The notes under the pieces were generated by a model. The model was not told the DNA's origin. It worked only from the letters and a program-made list of their open reading frames with translations, and ran no database searches. From Paragonimus skrjabini miyazakii (Eukaryota > Platyhelminthes > Trematoda > Plagiorchiida > Troglotrematidae), in the NCBI GenBank assembly GCA_014338405.1, contig JTDE01002469.1, positions 8,161 to 72,160 on the forward strand: a stretch of DNA of 64,000 nt, written 5' to 3'. The translations under genes and the position numbers were made by a program. Shown here in pieces: positions 9,770 to 21,519 of this stretch (position 1 is its first letter; the number at the start of each line of letters is the position of its first letter).

Positions 9770-10030
9770 CTGATGTTGTAGATTCAGCACCACATAAATG
9801 ATTGCAGTTACCTCAGTTCCATAGAATTTTCAGTCAGTTCCTTTCGAAAAGAAACACCATACTCAAGGCTTGTTCCTTTTAGTGCGCTTGTAAATAGTAT
9901 ATATCCTCTCTATGTCAAGGATTCGAACTTTGATAACATTTTTTTTAAGCAAGCCTCTTGATACGCGCACCATCAAGGTCACATTAGACAGAACCTGAGA
10001 ATAACGCTAACGCACAGACAGTTGATTACG
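9770..10030 (-). mobile_element. SINE-B copy, degenerate
   Basis: Recognisable in order on the plus strand: 'agattcagcaccacataaat', 'tttcagtcagttcctttcg', 'aaaagaaacacc', 'aaggattcgaact' (box B region) and 'catcaaggtcacattag'. Many substitutions. Confidence 0.55.
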
Positions 10031-10129
10031 ATTAACTTCCAGATTACGGGGTCGTCTTGAGAAGATACCAAGTAGTTGTTCCGTTATATCCGGTTAATCA
10101 GTCCACTACTAATATGACTTGTTAGACAA

Positions 10130-10215
10130 TATTTTGGCTTCGTTCTGACGAGAGCGAAAATTGGCCCTCATGTTCTCTTTAGAAAGGAGCTGGCTGAAAA
10201 TTCCACGAGGATACT
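10130..10215 (+). mobile_element. SINE-B internal fragment
   Basis: 'ctgacgagagcgaaaattg' followed by 'ctttagaaaggagctggctg' is a degraded copy of the SINE-B segment between box B and the 3' end. Confidence 0.4.
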
Positions 10216-11404
10216 AGAACTACAATCAGTTAGTGAGTAATGTTCACCTTGTATTTATCTATTTCCAGTTCGCAACGGAACCATTAATGCTATGTATAAA
10301 CGGTAACTGAGAGTCATTGATTTCGTTTCAAACCATGCACTCAGGTAAGTAATTATTGATTAAACTGGCCAAGAAATGATAGCATTCACTGGGGTTATTG
10401 GAAACCAAATAACTGACAGCGTATTACAACCATGTTTATTGTACGTATATCCAAGGTGTTCTTATTATGGCATTACTGACCAGATATTTTGCAAAGCTTC
10501 AAGCAGCTGTGTTGTACAATATCTTCAATTTATTTTCCACTCTTCAGACGAGTGATAGAATTGCTTGAAACACTACCTAATATAATTGAATGACAAATCA
10601 TAATAACTTCCTGTAATTTAATCCTCTATTGTTTCTGGTCCCACCATTGTAATTTAAATTTAATATTCCGGTATTTTTAACGGACAGCTTGTAAAAATTA
10701 TTCCGCCGGACATTCATATTAACTTTCGAGTAAGTAAAAAATATATTCACAATTGTTTGGTACCAAACATATCGTTCAAACAATTTATTGAATTAGATAA
10801 GTGATTTCTGAAGTTCATTTTGAGAAACCAACCAACTGGTCGGGAGAATTTTCACTTAGAACATATCTTCAATTGAAGACCACATAGGCCTTAGCTATTA
10901 TAGTATGTGTATGAAATAAACAGACTTGTCACCACTGACTCTCGGAACATACTGCTTGTGACTCAGTTTTCACAAATATCAAGAATTATGTAATTACCTT
11001 AACAAAAACATCGAGTGAAACTGATGTTATAAGTTACTGCTTCGGAACTGTCAAGAAGTACTACCAAGCTGTTGAGTATCTTGTGTATCTAACTATTGTG
11101 CGTATTCCTGAAGTGTTCATACTTGTCACTGCATACGTGGAATCGGTAATCGAAAGACTTTTATCGGCTTTCTCATACAACAGAATAAGTTGAAATTTCA
11201 ATAATTATATATGGGCCCTTTAAAAAAACGAAATATTTTCCGGCAGTGAAAATGACTGAAGAATTCGTTGGTAGTCTACTTGAGGTTAGCAAAAGTAAAA
11301 CAAAGAAGAGCGTATCGTAAACCCGTCAACGATAAACAGTTTTTGTTGGCCGTTTTGTGCCGATTGATTCGCGAAAATCCGAAGTCATTATAAATCTGGC
11401 AAGG
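10216..11404. other. Non-coding, no recognised element
   Basis: AT-rich. One 61-codon frame at 10598-10783 (minus) looks like composition noise. Confidence 0.4.
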
Positions 11405-11490
11405 GTAGATACTACTAACGAGTTATGACAAGAACGAAAATTGAGCGCAATGTTTTCTTTCTAATAGGGTTACTTGAAATATCTGTGAGG
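11405..11490 (+). mobile_element. SINE-B internal fragment
   Basis: 'ctaacgagttatgacaaga', 'gcgcaatgttttctttc' and 'gggttacttgaaatatc' follow the order of the SINE-B 3' half. Confidence 0.35.
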
Positions 11491-11879
11491 CTGTGGTGAG
11501 CTGCGAGTGTTGTTAAGTTTGCATAAACCAACATCCCAGATGAATTAGTTGAGACCTGTGATTCTTCAAATTACCAGTTACACGAGACTACAAACTCGTC
11601 TGTTTTGACCAAACTCCAACAATCCAAAATGAGCATTTCTATAACAGGTATCAGTTGAAACTTTTGTTTATATAACTCAAACATCATTTGGAGCTGATTA
11701 AAGCTTTCGTACTCATGTAGAAGATTCAACTAACTCATTTTTAGAAAACAAACAACATACTCCAATTTCTCTTCATTAAGGCTTATCAGTTGTGCATATT
11801 CTTGACAAAATCTGGCCTTGAACCGTAGTTGACTTTCACATGATACAGTATTTTTTAATGGAAAGTTCCTTGACTATAG
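11491..11879. other. No recognised feature
   Basis: Nothing identifiable. Confidence 0.4.
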
Positions 11880-12310
11880 TTAACAGTGTCTCTTCTCGAT
11901 GTGATCGGGTAACCTGAGTAGTTTAGACGTCCCTAGCAGTTTTAGTGAGAAGGGAGATTTCGACTTGTCTAGGAAGTACTAATAGCAGGGTTATCGATTG
12001 GAATTAACAGGAAAGTGACTGTGTCTCCTATCGAGGCGGTCGGGCAACTTGATCATTACTCACAAGTAACAGTGGACGAATGTTCACATATGATAATTCA
12101 GTCGTGCCTAATGTGAAGTGAATGACACAGTGATCAACACGGTTGCCTCAAGGAAACGTGGTCGAAATTCTAATTCCGACCGTGGCAAGAATTTGCACTA
12201 CTGACGAGGTCTATCAGAGGCTAAACTCGAGTCCAGTACTCGCTTTCGAAACAGACTTGCTGGAAATTCTATCTGAATGCGAAGACCATGATTAAATGTG
12301 TGTGTGAAAT
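11880..12310 (+). mobile_element. SINE-B copy
   Basis: Plus-strand copy with 'gcggtcgggcaacttgat', 'cattactcacaagta', box A region 'gacacagtgatcaacacgg', box B region 'aaattctaattccgac' and 'ctactgacgaggtctatc'. Moderately diverged. Confidence 0.7.
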
Positions 12311-12349
12311 TCACTTATATTTGATTTGGTTAGCTTCAATTATCGCGCA

Positions 12350-12510
12350 TAATGTTGGGTCACTCAAGCACTGTCAACAGGGTTGTCCTATGAAAACGTG
12401 CGTTTGGGTTCAAAGTTCAGCAGAGACCACGATACACATCACCTATGAGGTCTAACAGGTTGAAGGCCCGAGTATGATGTTTCTTCTTGAAAAGGATCGA
12501 CTAATGAATT
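12350..12510 (+). mobile_element. SINE-B copy, partial
   Basis: Covers the box A to post-box-B region ('cactgtcaacagggttg', 'gggttcaaagttcagcag', 'cacctatgaggtctaac', 'gatgtttcttcttgaaaagg'). It follows the previous copy in the same orientation. Confidence 0.6.
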
Positions 12511-13088
12511 AGTTGATTGTAAGTAGCGTCCGATTTAGATAGCTGAGTTGAAGAAAATGCGAAAGAAATTAAACATTAATAATTCCAATCAAACAGAGTC
12601 ACACGTTTTTGAAATTTTTACATATATCCAGTGATTAGTTGATAGATTTTCCGGACGGAATACCTCTCCTGAAATCCCTCATCTCCTTAATTCTGGAATA
12701 TCAACTACATCAACTGAGTTGATGTATTCTACTGTGAACGAGATGAGATAAACATTTCCCCGGGCGTTCTTTTAATCCGTAATGCAAATTAAAGCTCGAA
12801 GCAGTTGTGTTTGATAACAGCAACGTGATGTCTGAGAAATTCCAACGATCAGTAACTAAACATACCGTTTCTCTTAGTACGTGACCTTCAGACGGGTAAA
12901 TAGTTTACAGCTGACATAGTTGGATTTGACCGCATTTATTCCGCGATGAACTGGTCTTATTGAGAAAGTATGTCGTAGAGAAACAGAATAGGTTACGACT
13001 GCAAATCACTTACCCTACCCAGATAGGTTGCACAAACCTGGACATTTTTTAATGTACTACTTGCTCATCACTGATGAAAATATCTCTA
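12511..13088. other. No recognised feature
   Basis: No element or gene seen. Confidence 0.4.
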
Positions 13089-13498
13089 AAGTTTAATGGT
13101 TTCTCTGATTTCAACGTGGAGAGATGTCCTAGTCGTGGAGTCACCGATTGGAGTTAACAACACAGTTACTGTGTTATCTGTCGAGGCAATCAGACGATCA
13201 TGATAATTTCTAACAAGTAAATGTGGTCAAGCGTTTACATACGATAACTCATTCACGTGCAATGTGAAGCCAACGGCACAGTGGTCAACACGGTTGCCTC
13301 ATGAAAACACGGTCGGAGTTCTAGTCTCGGTCGTGGCAAGGATATAAACTACTGACGAGTTCTAACTAGGGCAAAACTCGATTCCAATGCTTCTTTCGAA
13401 AAGGACCGACTGGAAAGTTTGTGAGAATGCGACAACTGTGACTAACTGTATGCAATGTTCAATTTGTATGAAAACCAAAATCCCCTATTCCTCATCAG
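13089..13498 (+). mobile_element. SINE-B copy, young (pair with 17506-17915)
   Basis: 410 bp from 'aagtttaatgg' to 'ctcatcag'. It carries box A 'cggcacagtgg' and box B region 'gagttctagtctcgg'. It differs from the inverted copy at 17506-17915 at about 6 positions, far less than from any other copy. The flanks of the two are unrelated right up to the same end points. Confidence 0.8.
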
Positions 13499-13995
13499 AA
13501 GAGATTTATGTTTAGTACAAAGGATCCTTCAGCAATCCTAATATCCCTCAAAGAAAAATACTTGTGCCTAGCGAAAATAACCACCTCAGGAGAAACTTGT
13601 CAATGTTACGGCATCAAATGAGTCATTGGACTTGTAGAGAAGACACTTTTAGTGTCAACAACAGCTTAACAGTGTTTGTCGTGCCGTTGGCAGTTGTATT
13701 CAAACAAATACTGTATGCACCTATTCTGGGCAGCAAGCCTAGTACTGAGGTGACCTGATCATCAAAATCATTGTAGTGGGATGTAGGTAACCCCAATCTC
13801 TTACTGATGATGCTAGTCAGCTGCTGTCTGCTTGTTGTATGCTTGATAAGCAAGTGGTGAGTTTTTATTCCGCTTATTATTATCTGATTTTCTCTTCAAG
13901 TCTTTCTATTACTGCTGTTCTTAAATTGAAACAATCTTTCGAACTGTTTTCTTTTTCTTCTAAACCGTTCAACACAGATTCAGATATGCATAAGC
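13499..13995. other. No confident feature
   Basis: A 76-codon minus frame (13853-13623, ...SKRLGLPTSHYNDFDDQVTS...) follows an AG at the end of 'cttatcaag' and could be an exon, but I recognise no domain and no clear donor. Confidence 0.3.
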
Positions 13996-14878
13996 ATTCT
14001 CAGCTTCACTAATAAGTAGTATGGCAGATTTATGAATTTAGATGAGACCCAACTGTGAAAAGTCAGGGCTTCGGCTGGATTCGAACCAGCGACAGACACA
14101 CCATGCCTCAACGCGGCAAAGGCTCTACCAGCTCCTGGCATGGCCTCGTAGCTCAGCTGGTAGAGCCCTTGCCGCGTTGAGGCATGGTGTGTCTGTCGCT
14201 GGTTCGAATCCAGCCGAAGCCCTGACTTTTCACAGTTGGGTCTCATCTAAATTCATAAATCTGCCATACTACTTATTAGTGATACAATTTCATAAATCTG
14301 CCATACNNNNNNNNNNNNNNNNNNNNNNNNNNNNNNNNNNNNNNNNNNNNNNNNNNNNNNNNNNNNNNNNNNNNNNNNNNNNNNNNNNNNNNNNNNNNNN
14401 NNNNNNNNNNNNNNNNNNNNNNNNNNNNNNNNNNNNNNNNNNNNNNNNNNNNNNNNNNNNNNNNNNNNNNNNNNNNNNNNNNNNNNNNNNNNNNNNNNNN
14501 NNNNNNNNNNNNNNNNNNNNNNNNNNNNNNNNNNNNNNNNNNNNNNNNNNNNNNNNNNNNNNNNNNNNNNNNNNNNNNNNNNNNNNNNNNNNNNNNNGTA
14601 TGGCAGATTTATGAAATTGTATCACTAATAAGTAGTATGGCAGATTTATGAATTTAGATGAGACCCAACTGTGAAAAGTCAGGGCTTCGGCTGGATTCGA
14701 ACCAGCGACAGACACACCATGCCTCAACGCGGCAAGGGCTCTACCAGCTGAGCTACGAGGCCATGCCAGGAGCTGGTAGAGCCTTTGCCGCGTTGAGGCA
14801 TGGTGTGTCTGTCGCTGGTTCGAATCCAGCCGAAGCCCTGACTTTTCACAGTTGGGTCTCATCTAAATTCTCAGCTTC
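13996..14878. mobile_element. Palindromic quartet of SINE-A copies around an assembly gap
   Basis: Order: minus-strand SINE-A (about 14008-14140), plus-strand SINE-A (about 14141-14306), 291 N, then the exact reverse complement of the left block: minus (14598-about 14764) and plus (about 14765-14866). Each unit has a tRNA-like head with box A 'tagctcagctgg' (14149-14160) and box B 'ggttcgaatcc' (14201-14211), a T-arm 'ctggttcgaatccag' and an unrelated tail ending 'ctgccatactacttattag'. The 12 bp 'attctcagcttc' occurs at both outer edges (13996-14007 and 14867-14878), like one target-site duplication around the whole block. It is either a real palindrome or a scaffolding artefact. Confidence 0.8.
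14307..14597. other. Assembly gap (291 N)
   Basis: Run of N. The bases at both edges are the same SINE-A tail unit in opposite orientation. Confidence 1.
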
Positions 14879-15738
14879 CTTGAATCTCTAAATTTCTTAT
14901 GAATCTTATGAATAACAGGTATAGGTTACCGGACCTAAACAGAACCAGTGAAGCGATATTGCCTTATCAACTGACAAAATCAAATTTATCTGGCCGAACA
15001 TCTGGATGTCGTCATTGCCCTTTTACTTACAAGGTTTATGCAGAAGAAATACAGTACAGCATGTCACGTGCTGCCATTGTCATTTTTACCTCGCCCACCC
15101 GTATTTTGATTGGACAATACTGATGGATCGATAGACATACGCGCGCACATCCTACCCTGTGTCCACGCAACACGTGATCCGCGTCGTTAATTAAACGAAT
15201 CAGGCGCTAGCTGCACCCAACGTTATTCGCATTTGTTTCTAGTTACACTGGGATTACGGTCTCAACTAAGCTAGTGTACACCATACAGATACTCACAACA
15301 ATGAAGACGTAGTAAAGTTTCAGTTGACCTTACCTTCTAAGAGAAGCTGTAGTGAGATCACCTTCGACGTCCCCAAAATCCTAAATTCCCTGCGACGTGA
15401 GAGTTGCCTTGCCAGTACCACCGCCCTGGTTCACATTACCTTGTGGACATAAATTTACTACAAACCACTAGCATCAAAATTAGTGTGTTGGCGTAGGTGT
15501 CGCAGTTTTACTCGTGGCTGTATAGGGAATCCGCTCCATCTCTGCCATCGTAGGCTACATGCACTAGGATAACAACAGTCCACAGGCTGACACTTGTTTG
15601 AATCCTGAAGGTCAGCTGGAATTTTCGTTGACATTCGTCCTCTTTGGCGGCTGCCGTGCAGTTGTGCTGAAGGTTCTCTCACGTCCAGCTACCTAGCGCC
15701 CTTAGTCGTTGCGTTGAAGTTCGCTTTTGTACGGTGAG
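14879..15738. other. Unassigned; possible 3' end of an old retroelement
   Basis: No coding domain recognised. The stretch ends in a short (TAAA)n run (15739-15755), the kind of tail some LINEs leave, so part of 15330-15738 may be a LINE 3' region. Confidence 0.25.
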
Positions 15739-15755
15739 TAAATAAATAAATAAAG
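15739..15755 (+). repeat. (TAAA)n tract
   Basis: Four tandem 4-bp units; possible retroelement tail. Confidence 0.6.
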
Positions 15756-17505
15756 TTTGTTTGAAGATCCATCGTCTTCTCAGTGTGACTTCCGATCCGC
15801 GTTAATATAAGGCCGTGGAAATCTTGCGTGTACGAATATCGAAACTAGCATCACGATAAAGCTGGTGATTTCAAGTCGTTTTGAAGTGTTTTGCAGACGC
15901 CTGAGAGGAGATAGCACAGGTAACACTCCAGGCCAGCATCTGGCAAACCTCTACTCGATAAACAGAGTACTTAAGGCGTAATTTTTTTAAAACTAGACTA
16001 CTGAATAAGTAGATAGTCGTTTATGTTCAAATCTGTCCAGCACAGTGGTCGTTGCAGAATCGAGTGAAAAGCAACAGAATCTTATTTGACCATCTAAGCG
16101 AGAATTAACTAGCGTTGTAACCTTGTTGGTCGTCTTCTCATTCCTTTGACAAAGGTCATGTACATTTGTATAATTGCCTCTTTTTGGGCTAAACAATGAG
16201 ATCTTCACAAGTCCGCCGCCTTCCCCATATATACTACATATCAACGATTATAATCCTCTGCCACAAATAAAAAAACGTTTCGAATGGGTTGTGTTTCACA
16301 AGAAAGGAAGCAGTCATTTCCGGAGAACGGTGTAATAAATCGACTGTTGGACAGCTCATCAATTCAGGAAGAAGGAGACAACAAGGCAAATCAACGCGAA
16401 GTTCGTGAAATCGAACATACATCATAGTTCTACGGGATTCCTACAGACTACAGATTTTTATTTCGGCTTTAAAACTTCCACATCAATTAGTTCAGCTGAA
16501 CAGCACAAGGTTAACAAAAATCGTTTGCTGTTCAACCAGTTAGAAGCTAAATACGTGGTTAGCTGTCCCATGAACCTAAGAGTATGGAGGTTGGTCAATA
16601 CCTGACATTTTGGCCACAAAATTAGTTAGCCTCAATAGTCATCTTAAGAAACAATGTAGCCCATTTAACAGGGCAGTCTTTGAAGTGAATCTTCAAATTA
16701 GGTGCATTATTTTTAACGGGGCGTAGTGCAAGGACAAACTGATACCTACAACCCACAACATGTTAACTGGCCATATTTATCCATTCCAGCTCTGAACTCG
16801 CACGAAAATAACGATTGACCTCAAAGAAAATGCACAACAACAGTAAATAATTGAAGATTATGTCTACTTTCTGTTGCATACAAAATTCTTGTACAACTCA
16901 GTATGGCTCAGTGATGCATCCCGGGTTGCTTGGCCGGTAGTACTGCTGTTACTACTTGAGGGCTGACTGATTATGTCAAAGATGAACGGCTAGTCAACCA
17001 TCGTCTATCAACATTGCGTTTCCAGATTTGTTTAGTAACGGACGGACTACGAAGGCTCAGGTCACTAATGAAGTTTGTTCATGATTGGGTTTCAAGTGAA
17101 TGCGAACAAAACACAAGTGACAACGAGACGTTCGCTTCAAGGACAAACGTTTCGCTCGAAAAGTTCAAAGTGGTGGTCGTACGGTGACAACAATGTTTTG
17201 ACAGATTTGATTTGATGTATGTGTTCCGCTTGTTGTAAACAAACGAGGAACCATCAAAAGATCAAACCATTCAGCCGAGTTGATTTAGGCTGACCACCTG
17301 CAAACATCTCCATGGTAATCCTTCCTTAGCCGCGCCTACGATATCAACAGAGAAGAAGCATTTTACCGCACTGATTGTATTGGGCAGTTTGCTATTAACT
17401 GACAGTGGTTCGAAAAAGCTGTATATGATCGGCTGTATGATGGGAAGTGAAAATTGAGCGACGCAATACGTACGAACACATTCTGATAAGAGGATTGGTA
17501 GTATA
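15756..17505. other. Non-coding, no recognised element
   Basis: Overlapping short open frames on both strands around 16234-16605 have no identifiable domain. Confidence 0.4.
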
Positions 17506-17915
17506 CTGATGAGGAGTAGGGGATTTTGGTTTTCATACAAATTGAACATTGCATACAGTTAGTCACAGTTGTCGCATTCTCACAAACTTTCCAGTCGGTC
17601 CTTCTCGAAAGAAGCATTGGAATCGAGTTTTGCCCTAGTTAGAACTCGTCAGTAGTTTATATCCTTGCCACGACCGAGACTAGAACTCCGACCGTGTTTT
17701 CATGAGGCAACCGTGTTGACCACTGTGCCGTTGGCTTCACATTGCACGTGAATGAGTTATCGTATGTAAACGCTTGACCACATTTACTTGTTAGGAATTA
17801 TCATGATCGTCTGATTGCCTCGACAGATAACACAGTAACTGTGTTGTTAACTCCAGTCGGTGACTCCACGACTAGGACTTCCCTCCACGTTGAAATCAGA
17901 GAAACCATTAAACTT
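17506..17915 (-). mobile_element. SINE-B copy, young (pair with 13089-13498)
   Basis: Minus-strand copy with the same end points as the 13089-13498 copy (starts 'aagtttaatgg', ends 'ctcatcag' on the minus strand) and about 6 differences in 410 bp. I saw no clear target-site duplication. Confidence 0.8.
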
Positions 17916-18017
17916 GAACGATAGTTTGATTAATTACACTTTATGTAAAATAATTTCGATCATACAGCTAACGCCCATACGGACTAAGTTTTATTGAAAA
18001 AGTTATAAGTTTTTCAG

Positions 18018-18425
18018 GTATAGCCGGAAGAAAACAGGATCTGTGCTTGAAGTGTTGTATGAGTTGACAAAGGTCCAATCCGCAGCAGCACAGCATAATG
18101 ATATTTGCCGTCCTCAATATAAAATGGTAAGCGATCTGCTGCTTAGTATCATCGCGAATTATTACCAGTATACTAAACATTTACTGACCGAGCTAGTTAA
18201 ATATATCAGCATAGACGTCGACGTAAAATGCCTTGCCATCTTATGTTGATTATCCAGGATCGCTGTGGTTACACAGAATCAGTAGTGTACGAAGATGGTT
18301 TATGTTTTGGACTGGGTTCTGGCTGGTTCACGACCTTTGAAAACTTTCTTATTAAATGTCGAGTTAAGAGCAATGGAGTTGATGCTTACATCCATGAAGT
18401 TAGAACAGTTCCTATCACTTTATGA
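18018..18425 (+). CDS. Two exons of an unrecognised plus-strand gene
   Basis: Exon 18018-18126 has a good acceptor (aagtttttcag) and donor (AAAATG/GTAAGC): one base, then 36 codons beginning YSRKKTGSVLEVLYELTKVQ and ending CRPQYKM in phase 0. A 131 bp intron ends 'gttgattatccag' at 18257. The next open segment, 18258-18425, starts in phase 0 (DRCGYTESVVYEDGLCFGLG, ...KSNGVDAYIHEVRTVPITL) and stops at TGA (18423-18425). The same frame then stays open for about 70 more codons to 18640, so the TGA may be a lesion, the true end, or bypassed by a donor nearby. No family recognised, and no exon upstream is assigned. Confidence 0.35.
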
Positions 18426-20944
18426 ACTTATGGTGATGGAGACATACCCCCTGAAAAAATAAACGGTGCTCATATAGAGCCGTTTGCAAGGACAACCTTG
18501 TACATTGATCGTGAGGGATCGCTAGTTAAGGAGAACCTAAACCATCTCCACTTATTTGGCTGTGGACGTATGTGCTCGAATGCTTGCATAGTGGCGTTTA
18601 CGGGTAACGGTCAGGTGGTTGTAATGTCAAAATTAGTATAGACATTTGCGTCATCTACTGACGATGCTGGCCAGTCGTCTGATGTTGATCTCTACCAGAC
18701 CGCCAGAGTAAGATGAGTGACGATTGACCAATCGCCCAGTAATGTGTCACTAGTAAACTAAAAACTGTCGTTTGTGTTCACCGCTTTAACTGTGACCGTT
18801 TTGCTTGGTACAGTTCTAGCTGGGGACGTTGAGGAGATTTTCGCTATTAGGTTTAAGTGGCGTGATGGCTGCTATTGTCTGCGAAGAGAAATCTAGCACA
18901 GCAATGAAATAGGGCTTGCTTCTATTTGCAAGTAGACAATTTACAAAGTGTGGCTACCTTGATACGAAAGGTTTCGTGGTTTGGCATAATGATTTCGATA
19001 ACGGTCTATGCCTCCCTAGCTGTTATCTTGATATTTCAACGCTTGAGAATCCCTGTTAATCACCGTTGATATCATCAATGCAGAACGGCAGATTGACTAC
19101 GGGCCTAAAAGCTTCCGTCTCTTCCTCACTCAGAGGAAAAACATGCAGAAGCAAACCTGACTTTCTCAATTCTACGTTAAAAACAACCGCCGTTGGGGGT
19201 TCGTATACCGGTTAATTCTCTACGTCGAACGCGTCAAACAGATTTGAATGAAGCACATCACTCTGCAGCTCTCTTAGTCATGCCATTTGCTAATGGTTAC
19301 CGACCATATATTAACCCTTCCAGTAAGACGAGAATATAAAGCCCTATATATATTATTTCGTCGTTTGTCAAAGTAGGTCAAGATCGTGGCCTGCTAAATC
19401 TTCAGCTAGATCCTCAGTCAGACTACTCGAGGTTAAAGTTGTCAGGTAAATCATGACAATACCAACAGGAATTCCATGTTTAGCTGACAAATGAAACACA
19501 AAACATCCATTTTCAAAAACCTCGTTTGGTTCCTAATAGACACAAAAGAGATTATGTGTCTATGCGGATAATTATCAAAGTAGTATACCTGATGGTAACA
19601 ACAGTGAGAGCCAATTTTGTAATCTACAAGAAGGACTGATATAACGAAACAACGGCATCAACCAGTTACACATTGCAGTTTATCTTTTCCATAAAGGAAA
19701 TTGGAACAATCGTCTATAATTGCCACTAGAAGTTGATTAAAGAATGTTCACTGAACAGTATCTTTCCATAGTACCAAATTAAACGATAAGTAACTAATGA
19801 ACATGCGTATTTTTTTTTAAAGAGCATTAATGTCCCTTCTGCCGTTAACCTCAAAATGTAGAAAATAGTTCTGTATTTGAATGACGTTAACAGAACAAGA
19901 AGCTGGCGCAATAAGTTCACATGGCAGTGACTGAAACTACGAACACGTGATACATGAAAAACGAATGAAAATACGAATAACTGAGAAACGAATGATGAAG
20001 TATCAATGGTTTCTTAAGACAGCGAACTTTGTTCAGAAAAACCAAGACAGGTGTAATATAACTATCGAGTTCTTTGGGGCATATACTGTAGATATGTAAC
20101 GACTGACTAACGAAGTCCCTAAAATATTTCCGCATTTTATATCAGGTCCCAACCTAGGGTTTGACGGATGATGAAGGCAAGTTGTGGTTAGCTGGTGTAC
20201 AGGGAATTGCAACTTGGCTCGGTTGATGTAGCTATTTTGGCAGATTGTCCTTGGACCGTTTCTCCATACACGTCTATCTACCAAATGTGTATCATATCGT
20301 AACTGAGAGTTGAGACGTGTGTTCAATACTGTAGTATGGATTATAGTTAGAACACAATTTAACAAAACATACAATTCTCTAGGTAACCTTATAAAGGACA
20401 AAACGTAATTAGAATGTAAGAACACATCCTGGAAATGGGACGAACTCGAACTCACAACACTGCCAAAATGCACCTAACTATGCACATGACGGACATTCAC
20501 TTACGATCCATGGAGATTATGGTATTTACCTACCAACTTACTGATGTGATGACACATGTATTTTGAGGACAGAAAGACGAGTAGGGAAACAAACCATGGA
20601 GCATCTACCAGTGATTTCGCCAATGTATTTAGTAAATTGATAGTTGTTAAGTGTTAAGCCATCAAAATTCGGTTGTATCACATCAAGGATCACGCCATTG
20701 TTCTGTGTACTCTTAAGGTGTAATCAATGGATATTAGTTAAGCTCGCCAATATTTCGCTGATCACTTGTCGAAACTTAAAATGATTCAAAAATTGCATTA
20801 CGTCCGCTTGTTTTTGAGGTTGAGGTCAGGTGTTTTAGAAAACCAGTGATGATCATAATTTTGCTGTAGGCTGGTGTCTTGTTTGTCCCAGATCTAAGAG
20901 ATATATCCGCGATTACGGAGTGTGTACAAAATAGAGTGGTATAA
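18426..20944. other. No confident feature
   Basis: The first 215 bp continue the reading frame of the preceding exon beyond its TGA. A 146-codon minus frame at 20473-20033 has no recognised domain. No repeat family shared with the rest of the window is obvious. Confidence 0.35.
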
Positions 20945-21280
20945 CAAACGTTGTAGTCTACCTGCGTCAGTCAAAGTTCCATAGACGTTTCTCAGCTAGC
21001 TCATTTTGAAAGGAAGCAACAAACCCGTGTTTGTTATGGTTTGTCACTAATGCAACTCCCTGTCACGACCGGCGTTTGAACCCCGGTTATGATCATGTAA
21101 AGTAGCTATGTTAACCAATGTGCCGTTAGCCTCAAATCAGGCACGATGGAGTTGTCATGTATAACAGGTTTATGTTTCATTTCAGTTTAGAAAAAAGTCC
21201 TAATCGTGAGATCTTCGATTGGTGCTAACAAAACAACTATTGTCTCCATTTGACGCGATTGAACAATATGAGAACAACCG
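20945..21280 (-). mobile_element. SINE-B copy, degenerate
   Basis: On the plus strand: 'tcattttgaaaggaagca', 'gacggcgtttgaacccc'-like box B region ('ggcgtttgaaccccgg'), 'gttaaccaatgtgccgtta' (box A, inverted), 'gcctcaaatcaggcacga' and 'cctaatcgtgag'. Confidence 0.55.
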
Positions 21281-21334
21281 AAGATTACTGAGATTGTGTG
21301 TTTCCATATGATAATGCGGTCTTTTCAAATGTGG

Positions 21335-21517
21335 GGACACACCTTAATGTTGGATGCTTGAATATAGACGTAATTATTTTTAATAATTAGTTCCCATCCG
21401 CTTTTGATTTTTCTTCCACTATGCCAAGACCTGCTTTTTTCTTCTTGATTGTATGGAAGTTAAGTATAAGTGAGAATCATTAATGTACTGCTCTCTATAA
21501 TAGTGATGATGATGGTG
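21335..21517 (+). mobile_element. LINE 3' end fragment with short GAT-rich tail
   Basis: 'gatgcttgaatatagacg' ... 'aattagttcccatccgc' ... 'cttcttgattgtatgg' then 'agtgatgatgatgg'. The order matches 37900-38060 and 49030-49207. Confidence 0.5.
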
Positions 21518-21519
21518 GA

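Noticed and set aside
14141..14250. A functional tRNA gene
   Set aside because: Boxes A and B and two arms are tRNA-like, but the middle is 32 nt, the acceptor has a mismatch and the same head with the same unrelated tail recurs in four palindromic copies and at 44200; it is a SINE head.
14042..14862. Long open frames across the palindrome and gap
   Set aside because: They run through N bases and are translations of SINE sequence.
18423..18425. TGA as a selenocysteine codon
   Set aside because: No SECIS element or known selenoprotein context; nonsense mutation or true stop is simpler.
20033..20473. 146-codon minus frame as a gene
   Set aside because: No recognised motif and no splice signals; left as unassigned.
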